Assembly: GCF_002913045.1 (NCBI RefSeq)
Contig: NZ_PPAF01000008.1
Location: 104,298 to 168,297 of the forward strand
Origin: Campylobacter concisus
GTDB lineage: Bacteria; Campylobacterota; Campylobacteria; Campylobacterales; Campylobacteraceae
Direction of reading: 5' to 3'
DNA: 64,000 nucleotides
Below, piece by piece: positions 8,712 through 18,267 of this stretch; the stretch's first letter is position 1; each line of letters opens with the position of its first letter. The notes beneath the pieces are model-generated. The model made no database searches. It was given only the letters and a program-made list of their open reading frames with translations, and was not told where the DNA came from. The translations under genes were made by a program, and so were the position numbers.

Positions 8712-10408
8712 CAAATTTCCTTACGCATATTAAAGTCGCTGTCATTTTTTACCATATCTTGAAGTAGCATTGCTATCTCTTCATTTCTTTCTGTGATGAT
8801 CGCTCTCATTTTCTCAAGTAAAACATCGTATTTTAATTCATCTTCATTAAAATCGCCACTAAGTCCTAGTTGCTCTTCGACCTTTTTGCGAGCAGCTTTA
8901 AATTTCTCAAGTGTATCTTCAGCATCTACCTCAATATCTTCAAGACCATCTTGAACTTGCTCCTCTTCTTCTTTTGTCTCTTCAAGCATCTTTTGCATAA
9001 ATGGCACAATGACTTTTTTATAGAAAATATAAAGCAACAATGCTGCAAAAATATATTTTAGTAGTGGCATAAATGGCACCACATAGTTATTCACAAAGCC
9101 ATCCATTTTCTCACTAGCGCTTATATCTTTGCCGGTTTTAAACTCAAAGTTATCTAAGCTTACTTCATCGCCTCTATTTTGGTTATAGCCGATTGATTGT
9201 TTGATTAAATTTGTGATTGATTCTCTTTGCTCTTTAGAAAGTGGAGTAAATTCCACCTCGCCAGTTGGCTTGCCGTTGCTATCTTTTTTACTCTGATAAA
9301 GTCCGTCTATAACGACAGCCGCACTCACTCTATTTATGCTAGCAAACTGTCCTTTGATGCTTGTTACTTTCTTTGAAATTTCATAGTTTGTCTGCTGTGA
9401 GCTTTTATTGTACTGCTCTTTTAAAGTGTTATCATCAAGGCCTTGAACAGGGCCTATGTTGCTAACCGCACCTGGTACGCCGCCCACTTCATTTGGTGCT
9501 GAGCCTTGGCGTTTTTCCTCGATATTGCTTTCACTTCTTACGACGTTATTTGGGTCATAAACTTCACTTTTTGTATCTTTTTTGTCAAAGTCAAAGTCGA
9601 TATTTACCTTTGCTACGACCTTGTCCGCACCGCCCACGATAGGAGCTAGCACATTTACGATCTTTTGCTCATAGTTATTTTCAAACTCACGTTTATAGCG
9701 TATCTGCTGGGCTATAGCGTCACTATCAAACTCACCATCTTCATCGCCAAGTGCGACGCCGTCTTGATTTACTATCTTGACATTTTCTGTGCTTAAATTT
9801 GTAACTGAGGCAGCAACTAGGTTTTTAATGCCAAAAATTTGCTTCGCATTTAAACTAACGCCTGGCTTTAGCTCAACGACGATAGAAGCGGTTGGCAGTG
9901 CTTGTCTTTCAGTAAAGACGCTCTCTTTAGGGATAGCGATACGAACAGTCGCTTTTTGGATAGAAGAAAGACTCTCGATCGTTCTAGCTAGCTCACCCTC
10001 AAGCGCTCTTTGAAATTTTACTCTCTGCTCGGCATCAGTCGCACCAAATTCTTGCTTATCAAAAATTTCAAAGCCGATTTTGCTCTCTTTTGGTATTCCA
10101 AGCGTTGCAACAGCGATACGCTCTTTATAGACATCACTCGTTGGCACAAGAATAGTGCCTTCGTTTGCTAATTTATATTTAATTCCATCTTTGTTTAGCT
10201 GATCAAGTATTAAGGCAGAATCATTTGGGCTAATGTTTTCAAAAAGGACGCTATAACCTGCAAAATTTTCATTTTTGCTTTTATAAAGTGTTAAAAACAC
10301 TAAAAATGCCACGACCAAGATGATAGAGCTAGCTGCAACGATTTTTTGCTTTAATGAAAGCTTTTGATAAATTTGACTTATTTGATGAAGTAATGCCTTA
10401 AAATCCAT
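8711..10408 (-). CDS. fliF: Flagellar MS-ring protein FliF
   Basis: Inner-membrane protein that forms the MS ring of the flagellar basal body. The 565 residues have an N-terminal transmembrane helix (about 24-43, VAASSIILVVAFLVFLTLY), the periplasmic YscJ-like and ring-building domains, a second transmembrane helix (about 442-462) and a cytoplasmic acidic C-terminus that binds FliG (about 515-565). The large central domain has the usual VVRSESNIEEKRQGSAPNEVGG-like low-complexity segment, shown here only in part. It is the first gene of the flagellar unit and starts 5 bases after hisC ends. Confidence 0.95.
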   Translation of the reverse strand: MDFKALLHQISQIYQKLSLKQKIVAASSIILVVAFLVFLTLYKSKNENFAGYSVLFENISPNDSALILDQLNKDGIKYKLANEGTILVPTSDVYKERIAVATLGIPKESKIGFEIFDKQEFGATDAEQRVKFQRALEGELARTIESLSSIQKATVRIAIPKESVFTERQALPTASIVVELKPGVSLNAKQIFGIKNLVAASVTNLSTENVKIVNQDGVALGDEDGEFDSDAIAQQIRYKREFENNYEQKIVNVLAPIVGGADKVVAKVNIDFDFDKKDTKSEVYDPNNVVRSESNIEEKRQGSAPNEVGGVPGAVSNIGPVQGLDDNTLKEQYNKSSQQTNYEISKKVTSIKGQFASINRVSAAVVIDGLYQSKKDSNGKPTGEVEFTPLSKEQRESITNLIKQSIGYNQNRGDEVSLDNFEFKTGKDISASEKMDGFVNNYVVPFMPLLKYIFAALLLYIFYKKVIVPFMQKMLEETKEEEEQVQDGLEDIEVDAEDTLEKFKAARKKVEEQLGLSGDFNEDELKYDVLLEKMRAIITERNEEIAMLLQDMVKNDSDFNMRKEI

Positions 10409-10412
10409 ATCC

Positions 10413-11510
10413 CTACTTTAAAATTTGCTTTAATTCTTCAAAAACCCTATCGTTTTGCCATGCCTGACCGATGGTGATTCTCACCGCATTTAAGGCATAG
10501 CTTTTTAGATCTCGCAAAATTATACCCTTTTTTAGCATCTTTTCGCATATCTGGCTTGATTTTGGCTCGTTAAATTTAAAAGTTATGAAATTCGTATAGC
10601 TTGGGATAAACTCAATGCCATTTTGCTTTGCAAATTCTTCATATCTCTTCATTTGCTCAAAGTTATTTTGCATGGTTTGCTGCACAAACTCATCATCACC
10701 AAGTGCCACGATCGCAGCTCTTAGGCTTGGAGTTGTGATGTTAAACGGAGCTCTTAGTTTTGAGAGAGCACCTATGATCTCTTCATTTGCCACACCATAT
10801 CCCACGCGCATACCACCAAGCGCATAAGCTTTAGAAAATGTTCCAAGATAGATGGCATTTTTAAATTTCACCACCTCGCTTGGCCTTATCTCTTTTTTGC
10901 TATCTTTAAATTTTGCAAATTCATTGTAGGCACAATCAAGCACAACAAGCGTGTTTTCACCAATATTTTTTATAAATTTATAGACCTCATCGGCATCGAT
11001 GCACTCGCCCAAAGGGTTGTTTGGCAGGCAAAGAAAAATGATAGAAATTTCATCTTTGTGCGCGTTATAAATTTCTAAAAACTCACCCAGATCATGCTCT
11101 ACACTCTTTGTGCGGTAAATTTTAGCTCCAGTTTGTTTTGCATAAATTTCATACATCGCAAATGTCACACCAGCCATCAAAACGCCACTTTGCTTATTTG
11201 TCTTTGCGTGAAGTGCGTATTCTATGATCTGGTCACTTCCAGAGCCGATGATTAAATTTTTGCTAGTTACGCCAAATTTCTTAGCCAGCCCTTCTTTTAG
11301 CTCAAAGTAACTATCGTCTGGATAGAGATGCGCTTTTTTAGCGACCTCTTTTAGCGTCTCCTCTACGCGTTTGCTCGTACCAAAAGGGTTTTCGTTACTA
11401 GCTAGCTTGATTACATCTTTTGCCTCGATACCAAATTCTCTAACTACAAGCTCGATTGGCTTTCCAGCCTCGTAATTTACTAGATCATCTAAAAAGTCAT
11501 TAAATTTCAT
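10413..11510 (-). CDS. hisC: Histidinol-phosphate aminotransferase
   Basis: PLP enzyme of histidine synthesis (imidazole acetol phosphate to histidinol phosphate); it may also act on aromatic amino acids given its neighbour pheA. The 365 residues contain SNENPFGTS near the N-terminus, the DCAYNEF motif and the PLP lysine in [17 protein letters not shown]. The ATG overlaps the pheA stop by one base, so the two are translationally close. The pairing pheA-hisC matches C. jejuni order as recalled. Confidence 0.93.
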   Translation of the reverse strand: MKFNDFLDDLVNYEAGKPIELVVREFGIEAKDVIKLASNENPFGTSKRVEETLKEVAKKAHLYPDDSYFELKEGLAKKFGVTSKNLIIGSGSDQIIEYALHAKTNKQSGVLMAGVTFAMYEIYAKQTGAKIYRTKSVEHDLGEFLEIYNAHKDEISIIFLCLPNNPLGECIDADEVYKFIKNIGENTLVVLDCAYNEFAKFKDSKKEIRPSEVVKFKNAIYLGTFSKAYALGGMRVGYGVANEEIIGALSKLRAPFNITTPSLRAAIVALGDDEFVQQTMQNNFEQMKRYEEFAKQNGIEFIPSYTNFITFKFNEPKSSQICEKMLKKGIILRDLKSYALNAVRITIGQAWQNDRVFEELKQILK

Positions 11511-12589
11511 TACTCATCTCCGTTTAAATAGCTTCCAAGCCATGTTATCTCAGCGCCACTCTCTTTTGCGAGTTCAAAGGCGTTTTGCACCTTCTCATCG
11601 TCGATATGCCCTTCAAAGTCAAGGTAAAAAATAGACTTAAATTCGCGTTGCTTAATAGGGCGTGACTCAAGTTTTGTGATATTGATATTTTCATTTTTAA
11701 AGATAGAAAGCAGATCAGCAAGGCGTCCTGGACTATGATCAGTTTTTGCTAGGATCGAAGTTTTCGAGCTTTCAACTCTTGCATTTTTAAAATCGCTTAA
11801 AATCAAAAATCTCGTTCTATTAGCCATATTGTCTTCAATCGTCTCATAAACGATCGGTACGTTATAAATTTTTGCTGCGATCTTTGAGCAAATGGCAGCT
11901 GAATTTCTATCCATTGATGCCATATATGCAGCTGCTGCGGTTGATTTTGCTGGGATAAATTCGACCTCATTTAACAGGTGATCTTCTAAAAATTTACGGC
12001 ACTGGTTGTAGCCTTGCGGATGCGAGTAAATTCGCTTTATCTCTTTTAAATTTTCATTTATGCTAACAAAGCTATGATGGATATCCACATAAAGCTCAGC
12101 AACTATTTTTATATCACTAAATTTACTCAAACAATCAAGCGTAGCGCCAACAGCGCCTTCGGTATTATTTTCAATAGGCACAACGCCATATTTCGCCTCT
12201 TTTTGAGCTAGCTTTGTAAAAACCGCCTCGATGGTCGCAAGTGGCAAATATGAACTCATCGCACCAAATCTACTCTGAGCCGCCTGATGCGTGTAAGTGC
12301 CTTCAGGCCCTAAATAGACGATCTTTTGAGGCATTTCTAAATTTCTACTTACAGCAAAAATTTCAAGATAAATGGCTTCAATAGCAGCTTTATTTAAAGC
12401 TTTGTCTTTGCTAAGACTAGTTAGTCGGTTTATGATGGCTCGCTCACGCTCAGGACGATATATAGGCGTCCCACTAGTTTGTTTTAGCTTGCCGATTTGC
12501 TCAACTAAAATCATCCTTTCATTTAGTTTATTTAAGATGAGATCATCGATCGCATCGATCTCTTTTCTAAGCTCATTTAGCTCTTGCAT
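11510..12589 (-). CDS. pheA: Bifunctional chorismate mutase / prephenate dehydratase
   Basis: Makes phenylpyruvate from chorismate via prephenate. Domains: chorismate mutase (about 1-90, [20 protein letters not shown]), prephenate dehydratase (about 90-275, with [13 protein letters not shown] and the catalytic NRTRFLIL region) and a C-terminal ACT domain (about 280-355, with [13 protein letters not shown] and the LESRPIKQ motif) for phenylalanine feedback. The open frame extends 18 codons further upstream to 12643, but those residues overlap lysA deeply and do not resemble the family, so the start is set at ATG 12589, still overlapping lysA by 17 bases. Confidence 0.94.
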   Translation of the reverse strand: MQELNELRKEIDAIDDLILNKLNERMILVEQIGKLKQTSGTPIYRPERERAIINRLTSLSKDKALNKAAIEAIYLEIFAVSRNLEMPQKIVYLGPEGTYTHQAAQSRFGAMSSYLPLATIEAVFTKLAQKEAKYGVVPIENNTEGAVGATLDCLSKFSDIKIVAELYVDIHHSFVSINENLKEIKRIYSHPQGYNQCRKFLEDHLLNEVEFIPAKSTAAAAYMASMDRNSAAICSKIAAKIYNVPIVYETIEDNMANRTRFLILSDFKNARVESSKTSILAKTDHSPGRLADLLSIFKNENINITKLESRPIKQREFKSIFYLDFEGHIDDEKVQNAFELAKESGAEITWLGSYLNGDE

Positions 12590-13796
12590 CAGCGCTCTCC
12601 AAAAATTCTCTCTCAAGTGCCACGACATCTTCAAAGCTCTCACGTCTTCTTATGAGTCTATCTTTGCCATCAAGCACGCAAACTTCAGCGGCTCTGTTTC
12701 TTGTGTTGTAGTTTGAACTCATACTAAAACCGTAAGCTCCAGCACCTTTTACCACGATGATATCGCCACTATCGCACTCTGGCAGCTCTATATCTTTTGC
12801 TAAAAAGTCGCCACTTTCACAAACTGGACCAACCACATCGCATGGGCCTAAATTTTTATCTTTGCCACAAACAAAAATTTCATGGTGAGCACCATAAAGG
12901 CTTGGTCTAATAAGATCATTCATCGCGCCATCAGTGATGACAAATCTCTTTTTGCCATTAAATTTTTCATATAAAACGCTTGCGACAAAGTAGCCAGCAT
13001 TACCTACGATAAAGCGCCCTGGCTCGCAAACGATAGTTGCGTCTTGACCCTTTAGTGCGCCCAAAATTCCTTGTGCATAGTCATATAAATTTATCTCTTT
13101 TTCATCGTTATAGATGATGCCAAGTCCGCCACCAACATCAAAAAATTTGATATCAATCTCAAGTGCTCTTAGCTCTCTTAAAAGCTCGCTAACGATATTT
13201 GCAGCGTCTATTATCGGGCTTAGCGAAGTTAGTTGCGAGCCGATATGAAAATGTATACCAGTTGGCTCAAGAGAGTCTGAAGCTTTAGCGTGGATGTACA
13301 TTCTTTTAGCTGTTTCAGCATCAACGCCAAATTTATTTTCATTTAGCCCTGTCGAGATATATGGGTGAGTTTTTGCATCGACACCTGGATTTACCCTAAT
13401 GCTAATTCTTGCATTTAAGTTTAGCCCTTTTGCGATCTTTTCAAGTCTTAAAAGTTCAGCAAAGCTCTCGACATTTATGAGTAAAATCTCATTTTTTAAA
13501 GCTTCTTTTAACTCTTCATCGCTCTTGCCAACACCGCTAAAAATAATCTGATATCTCTTTGCTCCTGCTAAAAGTGCTCTTTTTACTTCACCAATGCTAA
13601 CACAATCAAATCCAGCTCCAAGATTAGCTAGAAATTTCAAAACACTTAGATTTGAGTTTGCTTTTACAGCGTAGCAAACTAGAGATTTTCTAGCAAAAAA
13701 TGCATTTTTTAGTGCTTCATAGCGGTTTTTTATGTGGTTAAAATCATAAATGTAAAGTGGGGTTTTGTATCTATTTGCAAGCTCTTTAAAATCCAT
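12573..13796 (-). CDS. lysA: Diaminopimelate decarboxylase
   Basis: PLP enzyme that makes lysine from meso-diaminopimelate. The alanine-racemase-type barrel carries the PLP lysine in CYAVKANSNLSVL (about 41-53), HFHIGSQ and the glycine-rich GGGLGI phosphate loop. The C-terminal barrel has the PVCESGDF cysteine motif and the YN residues near the end (SSNYNTRNR). The 407-residue length is normal. It lies between the permease gene and pheA; 55 bases separate it from the permease gene, with an AAAGG site before the ATG. Confidence 0.96.
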   Translation of the reverse strand: MDFKELANRYKTPLYIYDFNHIKNRYEALKNAFFARKSLVCYAVKANSNLSVLKFLANLGAGFDCVSIGEVKRALLAGAKRYQIIFSGVGKSDEELKEALKNEILLINVESFAELLRLEKIAKGLNLNARISIRVNPGVDAKTHPYISTGLNENKFGVDAETAKRMYIHAKASDSLEPTGIHFHIGSQLTSLSPIIDAANIVSELLRELRALEIDIKFFDVGGGLGIIYNDEKEINLYDYAQGILGALKGQDATIVCEPGRFIVGNAGYFVASVLYEKFNGKKRFVITDGAMNDLIRPSLYGAHHEIFVCGKDKNLGPCDVVGPVCESGDFLAKDIELPECDSGDIIVVKGAGAYGFSMSSNYNTRNRAAEVCVLDGKDRLIRRRESFEDVVALEREFLESADARAK

Positions 13797-13851
13797 AAAA
13801 TAGCCTTTATTAAAATGGCTTGATTTTACAAAAAGCTTACCAAAATTTGGC

Positions 13852-14916
13852 TTAACGATGCGATTTTATGAGATAAATGGCGTATGCAAAAAGTAAAATA
13901 ACTGGTAAAACTATGCCGATTTCTGGCAAGATCACAGAAGTTTGTGCAAATTTTGCAAGAATAAAGAGCAGTCCCCAAACGACAAGGGTTATCACAACAA
14001 AGATAAAAGTCGAAAGTGCAAGATTAAAAAATCTACCAGTTACAGGTAAATGATAGTAAAAAATGAGCAATAAAAATGGTGCAAAAAATGGTGCGATAGC
14101 AAGGTTGTAAAAAGCTGTTTTTGCACTATCAAGGCCAATACCTTCATTTTTAAATGTTTTTATAAAATTTATCGCATCTGGGATATTAAATTTTGAGTTT
14201 TCAACACTAACAGCGCTTTCAATACTCTTTGGCTTAAAGCCTTTTAACGCATCTAAGCTATCACTTTGTATTTTATTAAAACCAGCCTCACCAAGCTCTA
14301 AAATTTGCGGCAAAAGAGTTTGATTAACATCTTTTAAAATCCACTCATTGTCTTTAAAATTAGCGTGATTTGCAAATGTAGTTGAGAGTAAATTTGTGCC
14401 ATTTATCTCAAAAATTCTAACATCATTTGCTATTTGATTCACAGAATTTAGCTCTTTTATGTAGATAAATTTGCCTTCAAATTTTAAAAACGAATCATTT
14501 GTGCTTTTTGAGAAAGCCGTATTTTTAGCGATGCTTTTTTGATAGTCGTGCGCATAGGCAAATGGAGTAAAATTTAAGCCAACATAAAAAATAGTTACAA
14601 AAAGTGCAATAAAAAATGGTGGAAAAATTAAGCTATTTTTACTAATGCCAAGCGCATAAAAACTGATTAGCTCATTTGATCTGACCATATTTACATGTAA
14701 AATTATTAGTGCAAAAATGAGCGAAAGTGGCAAAACGTATCCAATAGCACTAAGCGATGTAAGCCCAACATAAAGGAGCTGAAGGTTTGCAGATGGTGGC
14801 AGATCTTTTAAATTTGTAAGTAGGTCGATACCAACATAAAATAGTTCAAGCGCTAAAAATACGATAAGAAAAGATTTTATATAGACCCAGCCAACGTATC
14901 TGGCGTATAGTTTCAT
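13852..14916 (-). CDS. LptF/LptG-family LPS export permease
   Basis: Inner-membrane permease of the YjgP/YjgQ family, which extracts lipopolysaccharide from the inner membrane with LptB and LptC. From ATG 14916 there are about 354 residues: three N-terminal transmembrane helices (about 10-30, 45-75, 85-115), a periplasmic beta-jellyroll region, and three C-terminal helices (about 250-350, ending FAYAIYLIKSHR). The annotated open frame starts 23 codons upstream, but ATG 14916 overlaps the pth stop as ATGA and yields a normal membrane start MKLYARYVGWVYIKSF. LptG is the likelier member because it lies where C. jejuni has that gene; this assignment is tentative. Confidence 0.85.
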   Translation of the reverse strand: MKLYARYVGWVYIKSFLIVFLALELFYVGIDLLTNLKDLPPSANLQLLYVGLTSLSAIGYVLPLSLIFALIILHVNMVRSNELISFYALGISKNSLIFPPFFIALFVTIFYVGLNFTPFAYAHDYQKSIAKNTAFSKSTNDSFLKFEGKFIYIKELNSVNQIANDVRIFEINGTNLLSTTFANHANFKDNEWILKDVNQTLLPQILELGEAGFNKIQSDSLDALKGFKPKSIESAVSVENSKFNIPDAINFIKTFKNEGIGLDSAKTAFYNLAIAPFFAPFLLLIFYYHLPVTGRFFNLALSTFIFVVITLVVWGLLFILAKFAQTSVILPEIGIVLPVILLFAYAIYLIKSHR

Positions 14917-15461
14917 TTGATAAGACCTTTTTTTATCGTAAATTTTTGCGAAATTTCGTTGATGTCGCTCTTTAGTAGCTCGCAAACTGCATTTTTTGTG
15001 TAGGCCAAAATTTCATCTAAAGCCTTTTTCTCCTCATCACTAAACTCACCAAGGACAAAATTTTTAGCATCACCAAGGTGTCCAATGCCAACACGTACCC
15101 TTTCATACTCGTTACCTATTAGTCCATCGATTGATTTTATGCCGTTATGCCCACCACTACTGCCACCTTTTTTAAATTTAACTGCACCAAAACTAAGATC
15201 AAGATCATCGTGTATTACGATTATCCTATCTGGTTTATAAAAGTCTTTTACCGCTTTAACACTTTGACCTGAGAGGTTCATAAAGGTTGTTGGTTTTAGC
15301 AAGATAATGTCGTTAAATTTAAAAACTTCGCCTTGGAATTTGGCTGAGCTAACATCTTTGTAATTTGAGTCTTTTAGGAGATCTATAAGCATAAAGCCTA
15401 TATTGTGTCTAGTGTTTTCATATTTGGAGCCAGGATTTCCCAGCCCCGCTATTAGTGTCAC
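14913..15461 (-). CDS. pth: Peptidyl-tRNA hydrolase
   Basis: Recycles peptidyl-tRNA released by stalled ribosomes. The 182 residues show the active-site loop GLGNPGSKYENTRHNIGF with the catalytic His at about 19, the KPTTFMNLSG motif and the HDDLDLSFG motif, all diagnostic. The start is GTG (15459-15461), preceded by AAAAGGG. It sits between rplY and the LptG-type gene, overlapping the latter as ATGA. Confidence 0.96.
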   Translation of the reverse strand: MTLIAGLGNPGSKYENTRHNIGFMLIDLLKDSNYKDVSSAKFQGEVFKFNDIILLKPTTFMNLSGQSVKAVKDFYKPDRIIVIHDDLDLSFGAVKFKKGGSSGGHNGIKSIDGLIGNEYERVRVGIGHLGDAKNFVLGEFSDEEKKALDEILAYTKNAVCELLKSDINEISQKFTIKKGLIK

Positions 15462-15472
15462 AAAAGCCCTTT

Positions 15473-16009
15473 TTATTTAGCTTTAATAACTCCAAGTACC
15501 GCAACACGGTCAGCGTCTACAATGGTAACGCCTTTAGGAGCTGTGATATCACGAACCAAAATAGTATCGTCGATGTCAAGTTTGCTTACATCAACGTCAA
15601 ATGAATTTGGTAAATTTTCAGCTGTGCATTTTACGCAAAGACGTCTTTTCGATTGGATCAAAACGCCCTTATTTTTAAGACCAATAGGTGTTCCAACTGG
15701 CTTAACTGGGATCATATATTTTGATAAAACGCCTGGAAGTGCTACTTTTAGATCTACGTGTTTAAGATCGCTTGTAACAACATCTCTTTGGTAATCAACA
15801 ATAACGACATTATAAACTTTTCCGCCTACTTTTACATCAAAAGCAAGGCTCTCTTTTTTGCGTGCTTCTTTTATAAAGTCATTTACTTTAAAAGCAGCTG
15901 CAACATTCTCTAATCCCTTGCCATAAATGTTGGCGATTAGATAACCATCTCTTCTCAAAGCCTTTGCAGACTTCTTACCGATACTCTCTCTAACGATTCC
16001 TTCTAACAT
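15473..16009 (-). CDS. rplY: 50S ribosomal protein L25 (CTC/TL5 form)
   Basis: 5S rRNA-binding ribosomal protein of the long general-stress form: an L25 domain (about 1-90, with [22 protein letters not shown]) and a C-terminal beta domain (about 95-178). The open frame extends to 16066, but ATG 16009 has a strong site AAAGGAAAACG before it and gives the family N-terminus MLEGIVRES, so I use it. It is followed 11 bases later by pth. Confidence 0.95.
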   Translation of the reverse strand: MLEGIVRESIGKKSAKALRRDGYLIANIYGKGLENVAAAFKVNDFIKEARKKESLAFDVKVGGKVYNVVIVDYQRDVVTSDLKHVDLKVALPGVLSKYMIPVKPVGTPIGLKNKGVLIQSKRRLCVKCTAENLPNSFDVDVSKLDIDDTILVRDITAPKGVTIVDADRVAVLGVIKAK

Positions 16010-16038
16010 CGTTTTCCTTTCATAAAAAATAGGTGCTG

Positions 16039-16046
16039 ATTTTATC
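16039..16046 (-). promoter_or_regulatory. Possible -10 element for rplY-pth
   Basis: Minus-strand GATAAAAT lies 30 bases before the rplY ATG, in the only gap (about 120 bases) between tal and rplY. The surroundings are AT-rich as in Campylobacter promoters, which often lack a clear -35. Seen by eye only. Confidence 0.38.
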
Positions 16047-16126
16047 CAATGCTTTATAAATTTCACATAAAGCTTATTTAAGAATGATCACTTTTACTGT
16101 TTGTGTATTAGCTTGGACTTCTTTGT

Positions 16127-17119
16127 CTAAAGTGATTTCATAATATCATCAAATGCTGATACAAACTGCTTTAAACCATCGCTTAATAAATCTTTATAAA
16201 CGACATTTATATCTATCTCGTTATTTTTTATAATCTGAAAAAAGCTTGAGATATTTTCTTTACTAGGTACATTTTTTACCTCTGCTTTTTCTTTTATAAA
16301 TTCTTTTATTGTTTCGATAGGTGCTGTATTTATAGAATTTTTATACATTAGCTCTCTAATATAATAATCCCCTCTTAAACTACCACCTTTTACGCCTGTG
16401 CTTGCAAAAAGTGTTCTTACATTTTCTAGTCCAAAATCTTCAATCAAGTGGTATATATTTGCAGCATTCATTATGCCGATTTGTCCCGTTGGCAAGCTCT
16501 TTGCAGCCATAACCTCATCAAGCTTTCTATCAAATCTACTTACGAAAACGCTTATCACACCTTTTGGCATAGTAGTATCTATAAAGCGACTTGTATAAGC
16601 CTTACTACCTTCTTTAAAAGCTTCAAGGCAGTTTTTAGCCTGATCTGGCGAGAATATAAGCGTAGCATTTACACTAATTCCCCTTGCCATAAGCGCACTC
16701 ATCGCCTCATAACCATCTTTTGTAGCTGGAATTTTTATCATAACATTTGGCATTGATATTAGATTATGAAGTCTGATACCTTCCTCTATCGTTGCGGCTG
16801 TATCGTCACTTAAATTTGGATCAACCTCAATACTTACAAAGCCATCATTGCCATTTGCATAATTTTTTAACATTTTACATGCTGCGATTTTTATATCTTG
16901 AGTAGCCAAAATTTCATAAAGATCTTTTGGATGGCGTTTATTGCTAGTTTCTATTATCTTTTTATAAGCAGGTGAAGCAAACGCTGTTTTAAAAATAGCT
17001 GGGTTGCTTGTAGCACCGTTTATAACATTATTTTCCAATAAAGAGTTAAATTCGCTTTGTAAAAAATTTCTCTCTATAAAATCACACCAAAGAGAGAATT
17101 TAGCTTCGTTGTCATACAT
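16127..17119 (-). CDS. tal: Transaldolase
   Basis: Pentose-phosphate enzyme that transfers dihydroxyacetone units. The 330 residues have the family N-terminal part NNVINGATSNPAIFKTAF, the Schiff-base lysine in MIKIPATKDG (about 133-142) and FIDTTMPKG. It is 7 bases from serB, so the two are likely cotranscribed. The gene is a normal full length with ATG 17119. Confidence 0.94.
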   Translation of the reverse strand: MYDNEAKFSLWCDFIERNFLQSEFNSLLENNVINGATSNPAIFKTAFASPAYKKIIETSNKRHPKDLYEILATQDIKIAACKMLKNYANGNDGFVSIEVDPNLSDDTAATIEEGIRLHNLISMPNVMIKIPATKDGYEAMSALMARGISVNATLIFSPDQAKNCLEAFKEGSKAYTSRFIDTTMPKGVISVFVSRFDRKLDEVMAAKSLPTGQIGIMNAANIYHLIEDFGLENVRTLFASTGVKGGSLRGDYYIRELMYKNSINTAPIETIKEFIKEKAEVKNVPSKENISSFFQIIKNNEIDINVVYKDLLSDGLKQFVSAFDDIMKSL

Positions 17120-17125
17120 TAATTT

Positions 17126-17752
17126 CTACCTTATAAATTTTAAAATTTCACGCAAGTCTTTAACATCAACACAATGTGTCGCTTCTTTTTTTAAGATATC
17201 TTTTGCACAAAATGCAATGCTAAGGTCACACTTTCTAAACATCGATATGTCATTGGCCCCGTCCCCAACACACATTATCTCGTCCTTGCCTAAATTTAAT
17301 AGTCCACATAAGCGGTCAATCATATCTCCCTTTGAACTACTAAACATCATTTCTCCGCCAACTTCGCCTGTTAAAATTCCATCTTTGTGGTGCAAAATAT
17401 TTGCAAAATTTGCATCAAAATTAAGTTTTTTTTGCATTACATCGGTTGCATTGTGAAATCCACCGCTAAAAACCACAACTTTGATACCTTTTTGCTTTAA
17501 AGCTTCTATTAGCTCGCCAGCTCCTGGCATTATGGGTAAATTTTTGCAAATTTCATTTACTTTTAAAAGCGGCAATCCTTTTAAAAATTTTACTCTTTTT
17601 GTAAGACTTTCAAAAAAATCAAGCTCGCCATTCATCGAACGCTTAGTTATATTAGCCACTTCTTCACTAGCATTATTAGCGGCGGCGAGAATATCTATCG
17701 TCTCGCCGTCCATTATTGTAGAGTCAAAATCAAAAACACAAAGTTTTATCAA
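17126..17752 (-). CDS. serB: Phosphoserine phosphatase
   Basis: HAD-family phosphatase for the last step of serine synthesis. Motif I is FDFDSTIMDGE (aspartate nucleophile near residue 8), motif II is VFSGGF, and motif III is CVGDGANDISMF. The start codon is TTG (17750-17752) with AGGG about 6 bases upstream; no in-frame ATG precedes motif I. The serine pathway is split in this window between serC at the left edge and serB here. Confidence 0.93.
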   Translation of the reverse strand: MIKLCVFDFDSTIMDGETIDILAAANNASEEVANITKRSMNGELDFFESLTKRVKFLKGLPLLKVNEICKNLPIMPGAGELIEALKQKGIKVVVFSGGFHNATDVMQKKLNFDANFANILHHKDGILTGEVGGEMMFSSSKGDMIDRLCGLLNLGKDEIMCVGDGANDISMFRKCDLSIAFCAKDILKKEATHCVDVKDLREILKFIR

Positions 17753-17760
17753 GTTATACC

Positions 17761-18258
17761 CTAAAAATCACGTTTCAAAAGGCTTTCGACCTTCAATATC
17801 GTAAGGATATTTTGGTCGCGCTTACCGATACCATAAATCATGCCTTTGTCTTTTACTAAAGTCTCTGGTGGCGGATCGATCCTATTACGGTCTATTCTGA
17901 TAGCCTCCGTCAAGCGGTCTATCACAAAGCCAGCGATATTATCCGCATCTTTCATAACGATATATCTTGTGCTTGGGCTTTGTTTTGTGACATTTAGTGA
18001 AAAACGCTTACGCAAATCAATAAGCGGAATAACATTTCCACGTAGGTTAAACACTCCAAGAACGTAATCAGGCACACTAGGAACACGTGTATATTCAATA
18101 GGTTTGATTATCTCTTGGATATTTAAAATAGGTATTGCGTACTCTTCCTCACCGACAACAAATCCTACTAGCTGAACTATATCTTCGTTATTTTTTAGCT
18201 CAGTTCCATTCATTTGCTGCTTTTGTTTGCTTAAAACTTGATTTAGTTTATTGTTCAT
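17761..18258 (-). CDS. cheW: Chemotaxis coupling protein CheW
   Basis: Adaptor that links chemoreceptors to CheA. The 165 residues are one CheW domain with the hallmark segments YAIPILNIQEI, VLGVFNLRGNVIPLIDLRKRF and the C-terminal ILKVESLL. It follows cheA by 9 bases in the cheV-cheA-cheW unit, the order recalled for C. jejuni. Confidence 0.95.
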   Translation of the reverse strand: MNNKLNQVLSKQKQQMNGTELKNNEDIVQLVGFVVGEEEYAIPILNIQEIIKPIEYTRVPSVPDYVLGVFNLRGNVIPLIDLRKRFSLNVTKQSPSTRYIVMKDADNIAGFVIDRLTEAIRIDRNRIDPPPETLVKDKGMIYGIGKRDQNILTILKVESLLKRDF

Positions 18259-18267
18259 CCCTTACCC

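Noticed and set aside
12589..12643. Longer pheA start at 12643.
   Set aside because: The additional 18 residues overlap lysA by 71 bases and do not match the chorismate mutase N-terminus.
16074..16139. A short open stretch on the minus strand between tal and rplY (EITLDKEVQ...VIILK then TAA) at a synteny join, resembling the tail of a lost gene.
   Set aside because: Only about 24 codons without a start codon or ribosome site; expected by chance in this base composition.
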